Source of the DNA: Arctopsyche grandis
Taxonomy: Eukaryota > Arthropoda > Insecta > Trichoptera > Hydropsychidae
Assembly (NCBI RefSeq): GCF_051622035.1
Contig: NC_135365.1
Span: 14,984,001-15,048,000, forward strand
Direction: 5' to 3'
DNA length: 64,000 nucleotides
The notes beneath the pieces were generated by a model that worked only from the letters and a program-made list of their open reading frames with translations, was not told the DNA's origin and searched no databases. The position numbers and the translations under genes were made by a program. This document shows, piece after piece, positions 14,601 to 25,968 of the stretch. Every line of letters begins with the position of its first letter. Position 1 is the first letter of the stretch.

Positions 14601-16586
14601 GAAACCGGTTCTGCTTGATACGTTTCCATGATATGTATCATATATATAATATCGCTATTCTGTCTGTCTGAGATGACGCTCGCCATACTATAATGATCGT
14701 TTAGATTCAACATACATATGTATGTATGTCACAGCTAAATCATTGCCAAAACGTATATATGAATACAATAACAAAAGAGAAAACTTCTCTATATACCAGA
14801 GAAATGTTATAATAATAGAACCGCCCTTTCGAATACATTTCTTGTTTCAATACACGCGTACCGTTTCCATAACTACGGAATATTGTACGCGTATGCGTAT
14901 GCTATTGCCGAACGCCATGATGCTTTCATGAAAACTTTCATATACAATGTTAATTAAATGATCAATTTACATATGAAAATGTATCCCATGTTGTTTATTC
15001 TGTGTTTTTGAATGCATCATGCAATTTTTAACGATGCACTTGCCCGTTGCCTTTGCCCAGAGAAGTTTTTATCGGACATACGTCGACCACCAAACATCAA
15101 ATACGACTGATGCTAAAATTATTTAGGATTGTCTGCGGACAATCGTCACTTGACAACAATATAACGCCTAAAGCCACTTCTATTATTATAACATTTCTCT
15201 GATATATACTAAATGCTACCAATGTTTCCTCTTGGCAGAGAAGATAGGCTTTTATAAGATAAATTTTCAATAGGCCACCTATTGAAAATTTATTTAATGA
15301 ATTAATTTTTCTATTGGTGTTTTATATTGTTTACATATAGGTAGTAAGTTTGTACCTTTATTTTCACATTAGACAATTAAATATAAATATATTTAAAAGG
15401 TATTCGACCGCGTGCGGTTCGAATCAACACATTTATTTTAATTTTTTTTTATTTAATAACTTAATATGCCGATACCCATGCGATGATATATGTCATCGGG
15501 CACAACACTGGTTTTATTTATTTATATATTATCTTAGCTATCAAGCTAATTTAAAAAATACATCTTAATTACTTAACTGTAAAATTTATAATTAATTTAT
15601 ATGTTCTGTCTGTCACAGAGGTGTCTCTTCGCACCTCGCAATAATGCATCCATGGTCTTAGCAGACCTGATGCACTCAGGGAAGGCATTATACATGAGCA
15701 CACCCCTGTGAAAAACACCCCCAGCTGTCTTATTTTTTCTTACTCTACTTACAACTAGTTTATCTTATTTCTATTCCTTATTATATAATCATCACAGTAC
15801 TTAGGCAATGTATAATAAAAATAGATCTTGTGAGTTGTTGCTGTTTTATAAACATTCATATATGAACATGTGAATGTGTCAATATAGAATGTACTAAAGA
15901 ATATTTTTCGTACTGCTGTTTACGTGCAGTTGCCGACTCGAGCTGTGCTGGTATAAACGAACCTTAGTCGTAGTTTATAGTAATTTAACACAATATATTA
16001 TATACTGTATATAACGAATTAATTATAAGTTTTTTCCCAATAACATACACTTACACCACTTCGCTTTTTTTTATATTCACAATTATTCATTTGTCTTTTG
16101 ACTTATTTTCGAACCACTTCGAATAACATCACTTTTTAATTGTGTTGTGTGTTATGATTTTGAATTAGACTGCAGCTGAGTTGCCAGTATCATCCACGTT
16201 TGTAGGGGTTTTACGAGCTGGAGCAAGTTCGACTAGTGCACCGTATCGTGCACCCGGTGGTGTACGTCGATCCTTACCAAACATGGCACACTCTCACCTC
16301 GTCCACGAGCCAGCTAAAATATACCCCTACCATTTACTGCTTATCACCAATTATCGGCTGCCACACGATGTCGATAGACTAAACTTAGAAGTGAGCATTT
16401 TTTCCCGTTCATTTTTCTTCTCTCCGGCGTATATTTACTTGTTAATCATTCGTTTTTGCTTTTTATTTTCAGAGACATCTTTCCGATATGGAATTTGAAG
16501 CTATTCTTCAGTGTGGTCGACATGACTTTTATCGCTTACCTCAATGGCGGCGTAATGATATTAAAAGAAGAGCCCGTCTCTTTTAA
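5636..16586 (+). CDS. Unc-115: Unc-115/abLIM actin-binding LIM protein (3' exons, 5' incomplete)
   Basis: Exons: 5636-5796, 5935-6184, 6256-6313, 6389-6551, 6632-6722, 6801-6925, 7817-7888, 8035-8251, 8341-8477, 8897-9008, 9091-9186, 9289-9436, 9522-9709, then either 11458-11537 or 12168-12247, 12655-12724, 13806-13846, 16169-16390, 16473-16586. All junctions are GT-AG and keep frame; 781 residues are visible. Four LIM zinc-binding domains lie at about 5-57, 64-115, 139-188 and 198-250, with Cys/His ligands present. A Ser/Pro-rich linker follows, then a villin headpiece (about 722-781) whose core starts RHLSDMEFEAIL and ends in KRRARLF. Family knowledge: the headpiece binds F-actin, and UNC-115/abLIM acts downstream of Rac in growth-cone guidance. 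The first exon begins with 2 nt of a split codon, so at least one upstream coding exon is missing from this model. The end is a clear TAA. Confidence 0.93.
6926..7816. other. Unc-115 intron with LINE end
   Basis: Apart from the LINE fragment at about 7190-7640 this intron is plain AT-rich sequence with poly-T and TTATT runs. No further exon was seen. Confidence 0.6.
7190..7640 (+). pseudogene. LINE (RTE-like) 3' end, decayed ORF2 C-terminus
   Basis: Translated in shifting frames the plus strand gives pieces typical of the end of non-LTR ORF2: YECKTWTLNDRMLHKV, then a degenerate 'R.LGI..RD.KRNTW' stretch, then an 'ATGGGTGGGTCACATTGC' segment equivalent to the W-A-G-H-I-A-R motif. Several stops and frameshifts are present. 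It ends in a GATGATGATGA trinucleotide tail, as RTE-like elements do. The tail region is repeated in reverse at about 40338-40405. It lies in the sense direction within an Unc-115 intron. Confidence 0.7.
8638..8847. mobile_element. Small TIR MITE (copy 2)
   Basis: Related to 4745-4941 over nearly the whole length (shares GCTATGAAAATCGCGAATAC and AAAATCACCGAACCC). It sits in the Unc-115 intron between the exons at 8341 and 8897 and has no coding potential. Confidence 0.6.
9710..11457. other. Unc-115 intron, nothing recognised
   Basis: A 1.75-kb AT-rich intron ahead of the first of two alternative exons. It contains TATATG microsatellite stretches near 10345-10380. I see no exon, element end or RNA gene. 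Confidence 0.6.
11458..11537 (+). CDS. Unc-115: Unc-115 alternative exon A (80 nt)
   Basis: Acceptor GTGCTAG, donor AAT|GTGAGT. Joined to the G left by the exon ending at 9709 it encodes 27 residues containing RPGYSLKSSTLPA. It ends on a full codon, so it joins directly in frame to the exon at 12655. Joining it to the exon at 12168 instead reads TCG TTT CAT CAT TGA, a stop, so the two should not be used together. Confidence 0.85.
12168..12247 (+). CDS. Unc-115: Unc-115 alternative exon B (80 nt)
   Basis: Acceptor TTCGCAG, donor GGT|GTAAGT. It also starts in phase 1 and ends in phase 0, also 80 nt, giving 27 residues with VPKPGYGLGARSHTF. It has the same length and phase as exon A and shares a P-G-Y-x-L core, as expected of tandem exon duplication followed by divergence. 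The PGYGL...RSHT segment is typical of abLIM linkers. Confidence 0.85.
13214..13419 (+). mobile_element. Non-autonomous Helitron-like element 1 of tandem pair
   Basis: Starts A|TCTAATATATAATTTCG and ends with GAGCGAAGCCAGGTAAAAACACTAC, i.e. the CTAG end altered to CTAC. It abuts the next element without a gap. It has no TIRs, no target duplication and no coding frame. The TC start, CTRR end and A/T insertion site are the Helitron hallmarks. Confidence 0.7.
13420..13607 (+). mobile_element. Non-autonomous Helitron-like element 2 of tandem pair
   Basis: Starts TCGAATATATAATTTCG, contains a TATG and TCTG microsatellite, and ends GCGGAGCCGGGTAAAACGCTAG followed by T. It belongs to the same family as 13214, 29545 and 33718. 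Confidence 0.75.
14396..14605 (-). repeat. tRNA-derived SINE copy
   Basis: Minus-strand copy with the core AAATTGGCAAACTCTG, GGAAACGAT and GACTTGGA, followed by a decayed head region (TAGCCCGGTAACC, B-box side). Confidence 0.7.
14655..15520 (+). repeat. Dispersed repeat family copy split by a MITE
   Basis: The parts at 14655-14765 and about 15205-15520 together match 285-735; the interruption contains the hAT-type MITE at 14797-15201. The order of events is therefore repeat first, MITE second. Confidence 0.6.
14797..15201. mobile_element. hAT-type MITE (copy 1)
   Basis: TIRs CAGAGAAATGTTATAATAAT and its reverse (ATTATTATAACATTTCTCTG). Flanks CTATATAC and ATATATAC match at 7 of 8 positions, as an 8-bp hAT target duplication would. 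The internal sequence (GTTTTTATCGGACATACGTC, TTGACAACA) matches the copy at 60770-61125. No transposase. Confidence 0.8.
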
Positions 16587-16682
16587 ATAACGTGACTAAA
16601 AATATGTTTTGCATTAAACCATTAAATTTTAGATCATCCACAACTTTGAATTGTTCTATTTTATTTATTTATATTAGTTTAA

Positions 16683-16688
16683 AATAAA
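16683..16688 (+). promoter_or_regulatory. Candidate poly(A) signal of Unc-115
   Basis: AATAAA about 100 bp after the stop codon at 16584-16586. Further AATAAA copies lie downstream, so a longer 3' UTR is equally possible. Confidence 0.4.
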
Positions 16689-19600
16689 ATGGTATATTTA
16701 TAATATAAAAATTATAGATACATATAGTCATAGTTATGTAAAATTATTGTACATGCCAAAATTATATTTTTGCATGTTAAAAAGAGAAAAAAATATTCTC
16801 CGGCATTAAATATTAAAGTGTGAATATTGAAAATTTCCATATTCTAATTTATTTTAGATTATTTTAGTTTTCTAACAAAAAAAAAAAAACATCTTAATAT
16901 TTCATAGTAAACATTACTACTTACTAGGCAATGCATTATTTTATTTTTTATTGGTTAAAATTCTTTTTGTATGTAATTTGTAGTAGTGGGGCATTTTAAA
17001 TGTAAAATTCAAATATAGATTTTTATATGTCTACATAGATATATATTTTCAAAGAGTTTTCGTACTCAAATGTGCTTAGTTCTATATTTTAAGATTATTT
17101 ACACAACTATGTATGTCCCAATTGGAAGTCACAATATTAGTTTTTTTTTTGCTAAATGTTTTAATCACATTTTTGTCATTTAATTTTGGGAAATAATTTT
17201 GATTATAATGTAAAACTTTTACACTCGTAGATGCACGCTTTAAAATGTGTACGCCGTGATTCTATGTGTAATTCATGTTTATGTTCCACTCTTGGTTTAT
17301 GTGCTAAGGAAGAATATGTTTCGTTTATTAAATATTAAACTTTAAGTTTAAAATTTTAAGCATAACGTATAGGAGTTTTACCTGTTAATAATTTTTTTTT
17401 CACTTTTAAGCAAACAATCTAGAAATATGTATATACAATTATATATTTATTTGTTTCTGTGCATTATTACACGTTTACACAAATCATTTATGATTTTTAC
17501 GTTATTTTATTTATAATGATACATTCTTTATTAAACAAAACTATTTATTTGTTTTATTTTTAATAGTTTAAAACTGAACGTAAATGTTAATGTAAAAGTA
17601 AAAGTTGGCATTACATAATCCAGTGTATGTAATAACAATAATTCTTTTCACTCTTTACACGACCCCTTAACTATTTTAACTACTCTTTTTGGTCCTTATA
17701 AAATTTTATATTTATTAATAACAAGTGTTCAAATCCATATGATTCAAAGGATGATAAAAATAATCTTAAATTATCCCTTTTATCCTAAATATAAATCTTA
17801 AGGCTCCACCAATATTTAGACTAATATTTCGTCTATAATATGCAACACAAATTTATTGTAATTGTGTGTAAATTGTATTGACATGTGCATTTTTTAAAAA
17901 ATATAAAAAAAACAACAAATAAATATAAAATTGATTCTAAATCCTAAAAATGATAAAAAATCAAATAAAGAAAAAAAAAATTATACAATTGATGGATTTA
18001 ATGTGTCTATTTTGACAGATTTGGTTCAATTATAATTATTATACAACACATGTAACTTTTTATACACAGTAAGAGCAATTTAATCGGTAGTTGTAATGCT
18101 TAAGGTCAGAATTAAGTAAGATAAAGATAATTAATTCCCTTTAGTAAACCTTAACGCTTGCCAAAATCAACATTGTACTTTGCATTTAAGAGTGGAAACT
18201 AATTTAGGAATAAAATTGGGGGACCCTATTTTTTATAAACAACCTGCAAAATGCTGCGCATAGAAGATATATTACAATTTATTGTTGGGTGAATATATTT
18301 TACCCTTTCATGATTCAAGTAAAAGCATTGTCACTGCATATTTGTATGCAAGTGTTCACACATAGATAATTGTCTATAAATTTTAATTATTCTTTTTTTT
18401 TTTAATGTTCAATGATGAATATCGTTTGATATGATTGATTGAATCACATTGTTTGCTAATTTTTATATATGTTTTATTTAATTATGACAACTTTTAGATT
18501 AATTATATGTTCTTTTATTCTATTCAAATTCATATCTGTACCTTGTGTACATATTTCATTGCATTTATAGAGCAATATTAGCTTTTTACGATAAATATAT
18601 ACATACGTTGATGAATGGAGGGCTTCTAATTTGTATTAAACATTTAGTTTGGTGTATATATAAGATTGTGTGCCTGTTCTCATTTATAGAGGCGAAGCTG
18701 TACAGCATTTGTGTTTCGAATTTGATTTATTGAAAAGACGCTCGCACAATTGATTGGCGGATTATGATCCTATTTGCCTGATATATACGCTTGGTGCCTG
18801 TTATTCGCCTCTCATTGAAAGTATTGTAAACGCCTGCATTATGTATAGTAATAGTTGTTCACGATACGTAAAGTATATATAATTATAAAAAGAATTAAAC
18901 CGTGTGCTTTTTCATAGCCAATGTGTCGTTAGAAACGTGTGAAATTATATGCCGTCGTTAAAAATCATCTAATGGTATAGGATTATGTATGTTTTATTTT
19001 ATTCAATTGGTTTTGTATTGAAAACGATGCCAAATATAATGCAGGCTGAAATTTCTAAATTATAATTTTCCCTTCAAATTTATTTTCTGTGATATTTTGT
19101 AATTGGGGTGAATCACATTTTCAACACATTTTTTGAAATTCAGTATCATGCATAAAGGTGTACCTACGTCGTGATTTATCAGCATGGAATGTTGTGAACG
19201 TTGGAAGTATAATATGTGGGTACTTGTCTTTGTCAAAACTAAATAAGTATACTTTTATTATTATCAATGAACATTTTATGGCTTAAACTATTTGTAGTTC
19301 TTCAATTCCACAATTTTTTTATATCGGTTCCTTCAATTTAACATATTGAAGGTTTTTCAACATGAGTGAAATTTAAAGCTTTGAAATGTTCATTGATTTT
19401 AGCCGTTCATTGAATTATTGTGAATTTTATAAAATAACCAAAACAAGATGTCACTCTATGCTTGTTTGAGAATTGGGTTTCTCAATTATTATACTCTAAA
19501 TTTATGCTAATGTTACAAATATGCCTCATAAGGTGCTAAATTGGAACTGTCTTTAGGTATTTTCTAAAATAAACCAAGATTCTTAATTATCACATATTTG

Positions 19601-21152
19601 ATAATTTATCCATAAAACAAATACTAGTGAAAGTAATATTTTCTCAAATTTCTTTTACGAATGTTTTAGTTGACTTGTGAGGAACCCATTGTAATTTAAC
19701 TTCTCAACGATGCATTATTTTTACCTAATAGATATTTTATTTGTTCAAAATTTGCATTGATATTCTTTACAATTTTTGCAATGCCTAGATTGATACCATT
19801 ATAAAATATAAATATTTGCTTTAAGAAATTGTTTCATTTCTAAAATTGTACACGATTGAAAATCAAATTCCCTGAAAATATTCGAGCAAGAAATCATATT
19901 ACAGCATGACTGATAACGCAAACTATAGATAAATAAATAAAATAGCCCTGTATTTATTTGGTCAGTAACTTCATTTGATTCGGTCAGCAAATAGATGGCC
20001 AGTATATTGGTCACTGCCTGCTTGACTATTGTTTGTCAAAAAAAAAAAAATGCTTAACCGTTTTCTTTGGGCGACAAATCTGTAGCGCGGCTGTCTTTCA
20101 TAGAATTTCTGAACTTTACACGGGATTTTGAGCCTTATATGCGCCTATTTCAACTGTTTTAAGGTTCAAAATTGGTTGAATATATTACTGAGAGTTGAAT
20201 CCCATCTATTCAATTTGCTTAAAATGAATATATACCAGTCAAAATTAGTTTTTGTTGGAACCATACTGAAACCTCGTTTATGTGACGTCACGTCTGTTGA
20301 ACAATGGCGACGATACGTCTCAATCGTATGAAGAATGATTATTTGACAATTAAGCCAAAACTACGAGATATATTATGTATTTTATTGTTTAAAATAATAC
20401 TTAATGTGTTAATTAACATATCTGTTTGCTTGAGTAAATATTAAAATCTGTATTTAACGTCAAAAACTCGATTGCCAAATTCGCGAAAAAGATGCCGAGT
20501 ACAGGGCTTGTTCGCTATATTTATCGCTGCGGGCAAAAGGTTAAAACAATAATCAGTTTAATGGCTGTTCATTTTTTATCGCACACTATTATCACTAAAT
20601 TTTTGCAAAATTTACACCTAATTGTAATATATGTAGCTACTAAATATGGTATTTATATTGATAATAACTTTTGATGTGTCTAAAACAAAAAGTATGTAGG
20701 TATGTAAAAATATTGCAATACAACACCTTGCAATACAGCATTGTCTGATCAGCAGATAATTCAACCGCGATTAACACTACATGTAAAACCTTCCTATTTA
20801 AACCTAAATTATTTACCAACTTGTGGTTGGTGATAAGAGAATGAAGCATATTTCAAATATACTGGACCAACCACGTTATTTTACAATACAACAGATTTTA
20901 TTTCATCTATCTGCTTACTATCTGAGTTCGTTGATAATATTCAGAGATCTTTAAAATCACAATATTCAATCTTCAACAATGAAATGTAATACTTACATTG
21001 AATCACTTCAGTTTAATGTGTGATTGTTTCCAAATATGTATTATTGATTACCAAACTGGCCCAATAATTGAAATTAGAAATCAAATTACATACATATGTA
21101 TGTGCATTCAAATTCAAGATTCACTAATTTCTAAGTAACTTTCATAATGTAT

Positions 21153-21525
21153 TGCAACGTGGGAACATGAGAGAGAGTATTCACTGTCTAAGTGCATTCG
21201 TGGGTGAACAATAGAGACCCCAGATTAGGCTAACGGGACTCAGTAAGTGCCTGAACAAAGGATACGCTGGAGTTCTCACTGACCTGGGCGAGTGCGTGCG
21301 TAAACAATAGACTCGCCAGGGTAGACCTTTAAGTGCCTAGATAATACACATTAATGGATCGGGGAAGCTGTGCTGGGCAACTTGTCCTTTATAAGGAGAT
21401 ACACACGGTATATCAGATCATTCTGGAGTGGGCGGTGGATCCATGTGGACTCTTGGATCATTGAATAAATGCTGTGAAGCGACTTTGGTCTTTCATTTGG
21501 ATCCTGAATCCACCCCTATGCAACA
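21153..21525 (+). mobile_element. Solo LTR A (gypsy-like)
   Basis: 373 bp, starts TGCAACGTGGGAAC and ends CCTATGCAACA, flanked on both sides by the 4-bp duplication GTAT. It contains TTATAAGG (TATA-like) and AATAAATGCTGTG (poly(A) signal). The same sequence recurs at 32663-33038 (reverse) and 45166-45508. No internal retrotransposon region is attached. Confidence 0.9.
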
Positions 21526-23596
21526 GTATTTTATTATTATAGGTTAGATTTGGTTCAAGAATATGTAAATAGAGCATATATGTATGTATATGTGCTACAG
21601 TCCAAGTGTGCATTTCGTTCGTTCATGAATATACTAGTTTTGTTCATACACGAACCAATCTAACCAGTTATAGTGTACACAAAAGAACATGTCGACAACG
21701 AACTAGTTGATTAATGCATAAACCTTTAGGCATAACTATTATCAATCGTTTGTCTCATCCTCTTTGTAAATATGCTTACCTAGGTTGTAATATTTTTAAT
21801 ATAAGTGGAAATGGGAATTATGGTAACGTTGTAATGCAGTTTTCAAAAGATTTTCCATTTCAAATTCTTGGCGTTTTAACATATTAAATGTTTTAATACC
21901 TTTAAGTTTCATACGACAACACCTGGTGAGTCTATTTGAAGACAGCTTTTGGCTGTTAGCACTTACACTAAAACCAATAATTCGTGTATGAACAAACTAG
22001 TATGTTTACGGACCAACTGGAGTGAACACTTGGACTGTAACATACACATAAATTGACCGGTTCCCGGATGAATGCACTGAATAGTGACACAGTTTCGAGA
22101 AATCCCAATTATCAAAGGCGCTCTAGAAGAACTTACGCAGTAGAAATCCACAAAAAAGGGTTAACACCCTCGAATAACATGAAAATACCCCTTGATGCTT
22201 TTTTACTTACATACATCTTTAAGTTTCACTTGCGATTACAATTCAGGAAAAAGTTTGCCTCTTGTCCGATCGTTTTCATCCTTTGCCATATTTCTCATTT
22301 TGGTCATCAATATAAGTAAATGGATCCTCCGCCATTATGATGGTGCAAAAATATCGTGTAAGACGCGTTTGATATCTGCCCGGCGAGATAGTCGCTAACG
22401 TTTATCCATCGTTTGTTTATTAGTTTTAAACATAGATGGCGGTAGTAAAATAAAATTATTGTTTTTATACAAAATAATAATTTTATATACAAATTATAGA
22501 AGAGGTATGTTTTTAAAAAGCTTTTTTTTATGGAATTCTATTGCGTTAGTTCTTCTTGAGCATCTTTAAAAGTTTGGATGTCTCGAGAGTGTGACTCTCT
22601 CGAGTGCATTTATCCAATCACCAAATTGATCTACAATAGACTTCCGTTCATCTTGATAATTTTGAAAAATAATAAAACACAATTATTAGATAATAACAAT
22701 AACTTTATTATAACTATTTTGTTTTATTTCAATATATTAATCCGGATTTTCACAATTTGATTTTTCTCCCTTTGAGACGCTGTGACAAATTTAACAAAAT
22801 CGACCGTTGAAAAAAAGGAATTCTTTATATTGTAGAAGTAACTATAATATTTAACATTGCAAAAATGATTGTTTTGAAATTCAACTGAAATACTTGCATA
22901 TATGTTGAATTTGTCCAATAATAGGAGAGTTCAATGCAAACGATCGAAAGTAAAATATGCACATGCGTGCCTAGGGAGTGCATTTGTATCTTCAAAGCGT
23001 ACTTAATTGCACAACTTCAGAGAATGTTTCTCATTGACAATATTATGATATATCGATCCTCACTAGTAATACTTTTCTTTTTTCATTTATTACAAAAGAT
23101 GACACCCAAAATTTTATAAAAATATTTATTCACGTTGTCCAGCAACTTTGCCACATCAAAAATATATTAAACAGAAATTTTGCGAGTGGCGAATCAAATT
23201 TACAAATTTGCAATATTATACAATTTCCAATCATCAAACGAAATAAAGCCAAATTAATACAACGATTGTACATTTTTGGAATGAAATATTACACCTTCAT
23301 TCGGTTTTGATTTAAAACATAATTAAATAAATAATACAGAGACAAGACAGATATACAGAGGAATTAACAAAAAAAACAAACGTTTAAAAGTAAAAATCTC
23401 AAGCAGGCACTTTATCATGATCGATCAATACTTAATTAAAAATTTGTTTTTCTTTTCAATGCATCAACTAATGCAGATTATATAATAAGCATATACATTT
23501 TTTAAGTTACAAAATAATTGAAAAACGATCCTCTGAAGAATGTAACAACACGTCATTAGTATTCTAAAGATTTAAAAATAACATTTTTAAATAGTC

Positions 23597-23664
23597 GGAG
23601 ACGAGTGTACACGGCCATATGTCACTAATATAGTGGAAATCTGGCCCTGTGTACACCCGTCTCC
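23597..23664 (+). ncRNA. miRNA-like stem-loop (candidate)
   Basis: A 68-nt inverted repeat: left arm 23597-23617 (GGAGACGAGTGTACACGGCC...) pairs with right arm 23642-23664 with few mismatches and a 24-nt loop. Size and near-complete pairing fit a pre-miRNA, but a tiny MITE or the relic of a TIR element would look the same. No known miRNA seed is recognised. Confidence 0.3.
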
Positions 23665-25968
23665 TTAAAAGTTACATATTTCAAACATAAAAATAATAAT
23701 AAACAGGCAGTTTGCAAAATGCATTCTGAATTTATTATCGAAAATGAACTGTGCAATTCAGCATCCGCGCGGAGCGCTAAAACGCCTGAAACGATACCAC
23801 CGAACGGCGAACATATCATCAGACGTGCAACGCTCCACCCGAATAGACATATTTTACAAATATATAATCATATACAAGAATAACATGGTAGTTTTATAAT
23901 CGTAGAAAAAAAAAACAATGTTCAATTTATTAATATCCAATAAAATCTGTGGCATCGTAAGGTTTTTTGAGCCGATTGTGTTATTTTAGCTGACTGCCGA
24001 ATGACACAACACAAATATCCTTACGCATCTCGCTCAATTTATACGCATGTACATACATATGTATGAATGACACATGGCACAAAATGTTTTTCTTGCATTG
24101 CGCGTGCAATCTCACAATTGACATGAATTTCCAACTGCAACTCTTCAATCGATTATTCTGAAAACTTGTCGAGTTACCAATCTTACATGAAAGATGTTTT
24201 CCCCATTTTAACAAAACAATAGGAACACAGAAACTGTTTAGAGTGATGAACCGGTCACTAATTAAAAAAAAATCATTACTTCAAAAAATTGTACTTCAGA
24301 ATGATCAGAAGAGAAGGAATTCAACGTATCAAATAATTTTACAATAAATTTCTTACTATACAAGAATAATATCACAAAACGATTAAAGAAAATTTGCCAG
24401 CCTCTCTCAAACGCTTCAAATACATCCAACTGTTCATATGTACTTTGAATTATTCAGGATACAGCAGCTGTGCTATGCCGTATTCGATTCCGTCCGTTGT
24501 ATTATAATTATATATAAACGTTTGAGCAAATTTTTGTTTTGACGAAGCTCTCGTTCACTGTTATGAAACAAAACACACACTAAAATAATCACCGCGAGAT
24601 AAATTTAGAAGCCTGAAATTGAGCACAGGTTGTCTATTGACAGTGAGAGAGTCTCCGGTGCAGATAAAAGGTTATCAGGTTATTCAGGTTATCGTCTTTT
24701 TCAGTAACCGAAGCAAAAAAAAATATGTAATGGTTGTTTTGAGTAGTGGCACGCGATCATCATCGCTTTATCGATTATGAGACTCGAGGTCAAGGTCGAT
24801 CGCCAAAAATGAATCTCAATGGACAAAGTAAGCCCCTCGACAGAACCCAACACACAACCGAAAACCCGTTTGATACAACTGACGATTGTCCACGCATAAA
24901 AACCGGTCAACATTCGCACGTTTGCTTATTGAGGAAATTCTCATTACATCATCAGAATGACAGGCTGTCTTCGCAGATTAACGCGTACGTTCAAATCACA
25001 GGAAACTGAAAGATCGTGCTAAATGCAATTTAGCGAGAAATGTACTACACGGCCAAAAAAAAAAAAAACGCTATTTAGTGAACAATTGCGCAGTCGTTTC
25101 AAAACGATTCGCAATTCTCACTCATGTATACACTTGTCAAGTGGCTATTGTGAATTAAAAGCGGTGAAACTTGTTACATATTAATTTTGCAGAATCGATC
25201 AAGACAACTCGATGAAATAATTACGTATGTACAATACATTGAATACTAATAGATGAGGAAAAATCAATAGAATAATATTATGATGAACGAATCGAAAACA
25301 CCCAGTGGGATTTACGTATTCATTACCATTCATGCGATTCCAAACTAGATAGTAGGAAACACATATGAGATTAGGCGATAGTCGGCACGTTCCTATCTTC
25401 GGATTGGCGTGAGGTCTGTAATCTAAAAACAACAATAAAACCGATTGATAACAAGTCGAGTTATGATCGACAGACATGACAAGGTATAATAAAAAAAGGC
25501 GACGTAGATTTGAAGCTGCAATTCTCAGAAATATAAACTTGAATCAATATCAAATCGATTTTTATTTACACAAGTGGACGATGATTGAAAATAGTCCCAT
25601 TAAATTTGATATATATATATATAACAGTGGCAGTGCGTTACGCCTTTTCAAAAGTTTGAATATATAAATGTATGCATTTAAGGCTTTATACTTATCGTTT
25701 TGTCAGATTTGTTTCAGAGCAATCAATGACAAATCTCGCACAGCGATCGCTTAGCAATCTTTCAACAGTTTCGTTTGGGCGTTTAAGGCGACTGGCGACC
25801 GAATTTTCTCGGTGACTATATTCTGTTCAACACAACAATATATATGTATACATATTTATGTACAGTATCTAAAAGTAACAAAATACATATGTAATTATAA
25901 CAATTAGGATTGGGGCGTTTAGGAGGATATTGGTGTATCCTCTGGGGTGTCTTTGCGGCCGGAACGGC

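Larger units (their letters stand above)
14233..15967. mobile_element. TIR element with nested insertions
   Basis: Left end TTAAGGTCCGTTTATA is matched in reverse by the right end TATAAACGAACCTTAG; both ends continue into GCACTGC/GTGC-rich sub-ends. The left TTAA suggests a TTAA-targeting (piggyBac-like) element, with the right copy mutated to TTAG. The inside holds a SINE piece, a dispersed repeat split in two and a hAT-type MITE. Related ends occur at about 44561-44889 and near 49829. Confidence 0.6.
13847..16168. other. Unc-115 intron holding a nested transposon composite
   Basis: Most of this 2.3-kb intron is the composite at 14233-15967 (outer TIR element, SINE piece, dispersed repeat, hAT MITE). 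The remainder is AT-rich with nothing recognised. Confidence 0.6.
16587..25968. other. Intergenic region between Unc-115 and mitoferrin 3' ends
   Basis: Two convergent genes end here. The first kilobase is probably Unc-115 3' UTR, with AATAAA at 16683. Within 9.4 kb I recognise one solo LTR (21153-21525) and one miRNA-like hairpin (23597-23664). The rest is AT-rich with short ORFs that look random. Confidence 0.6.
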
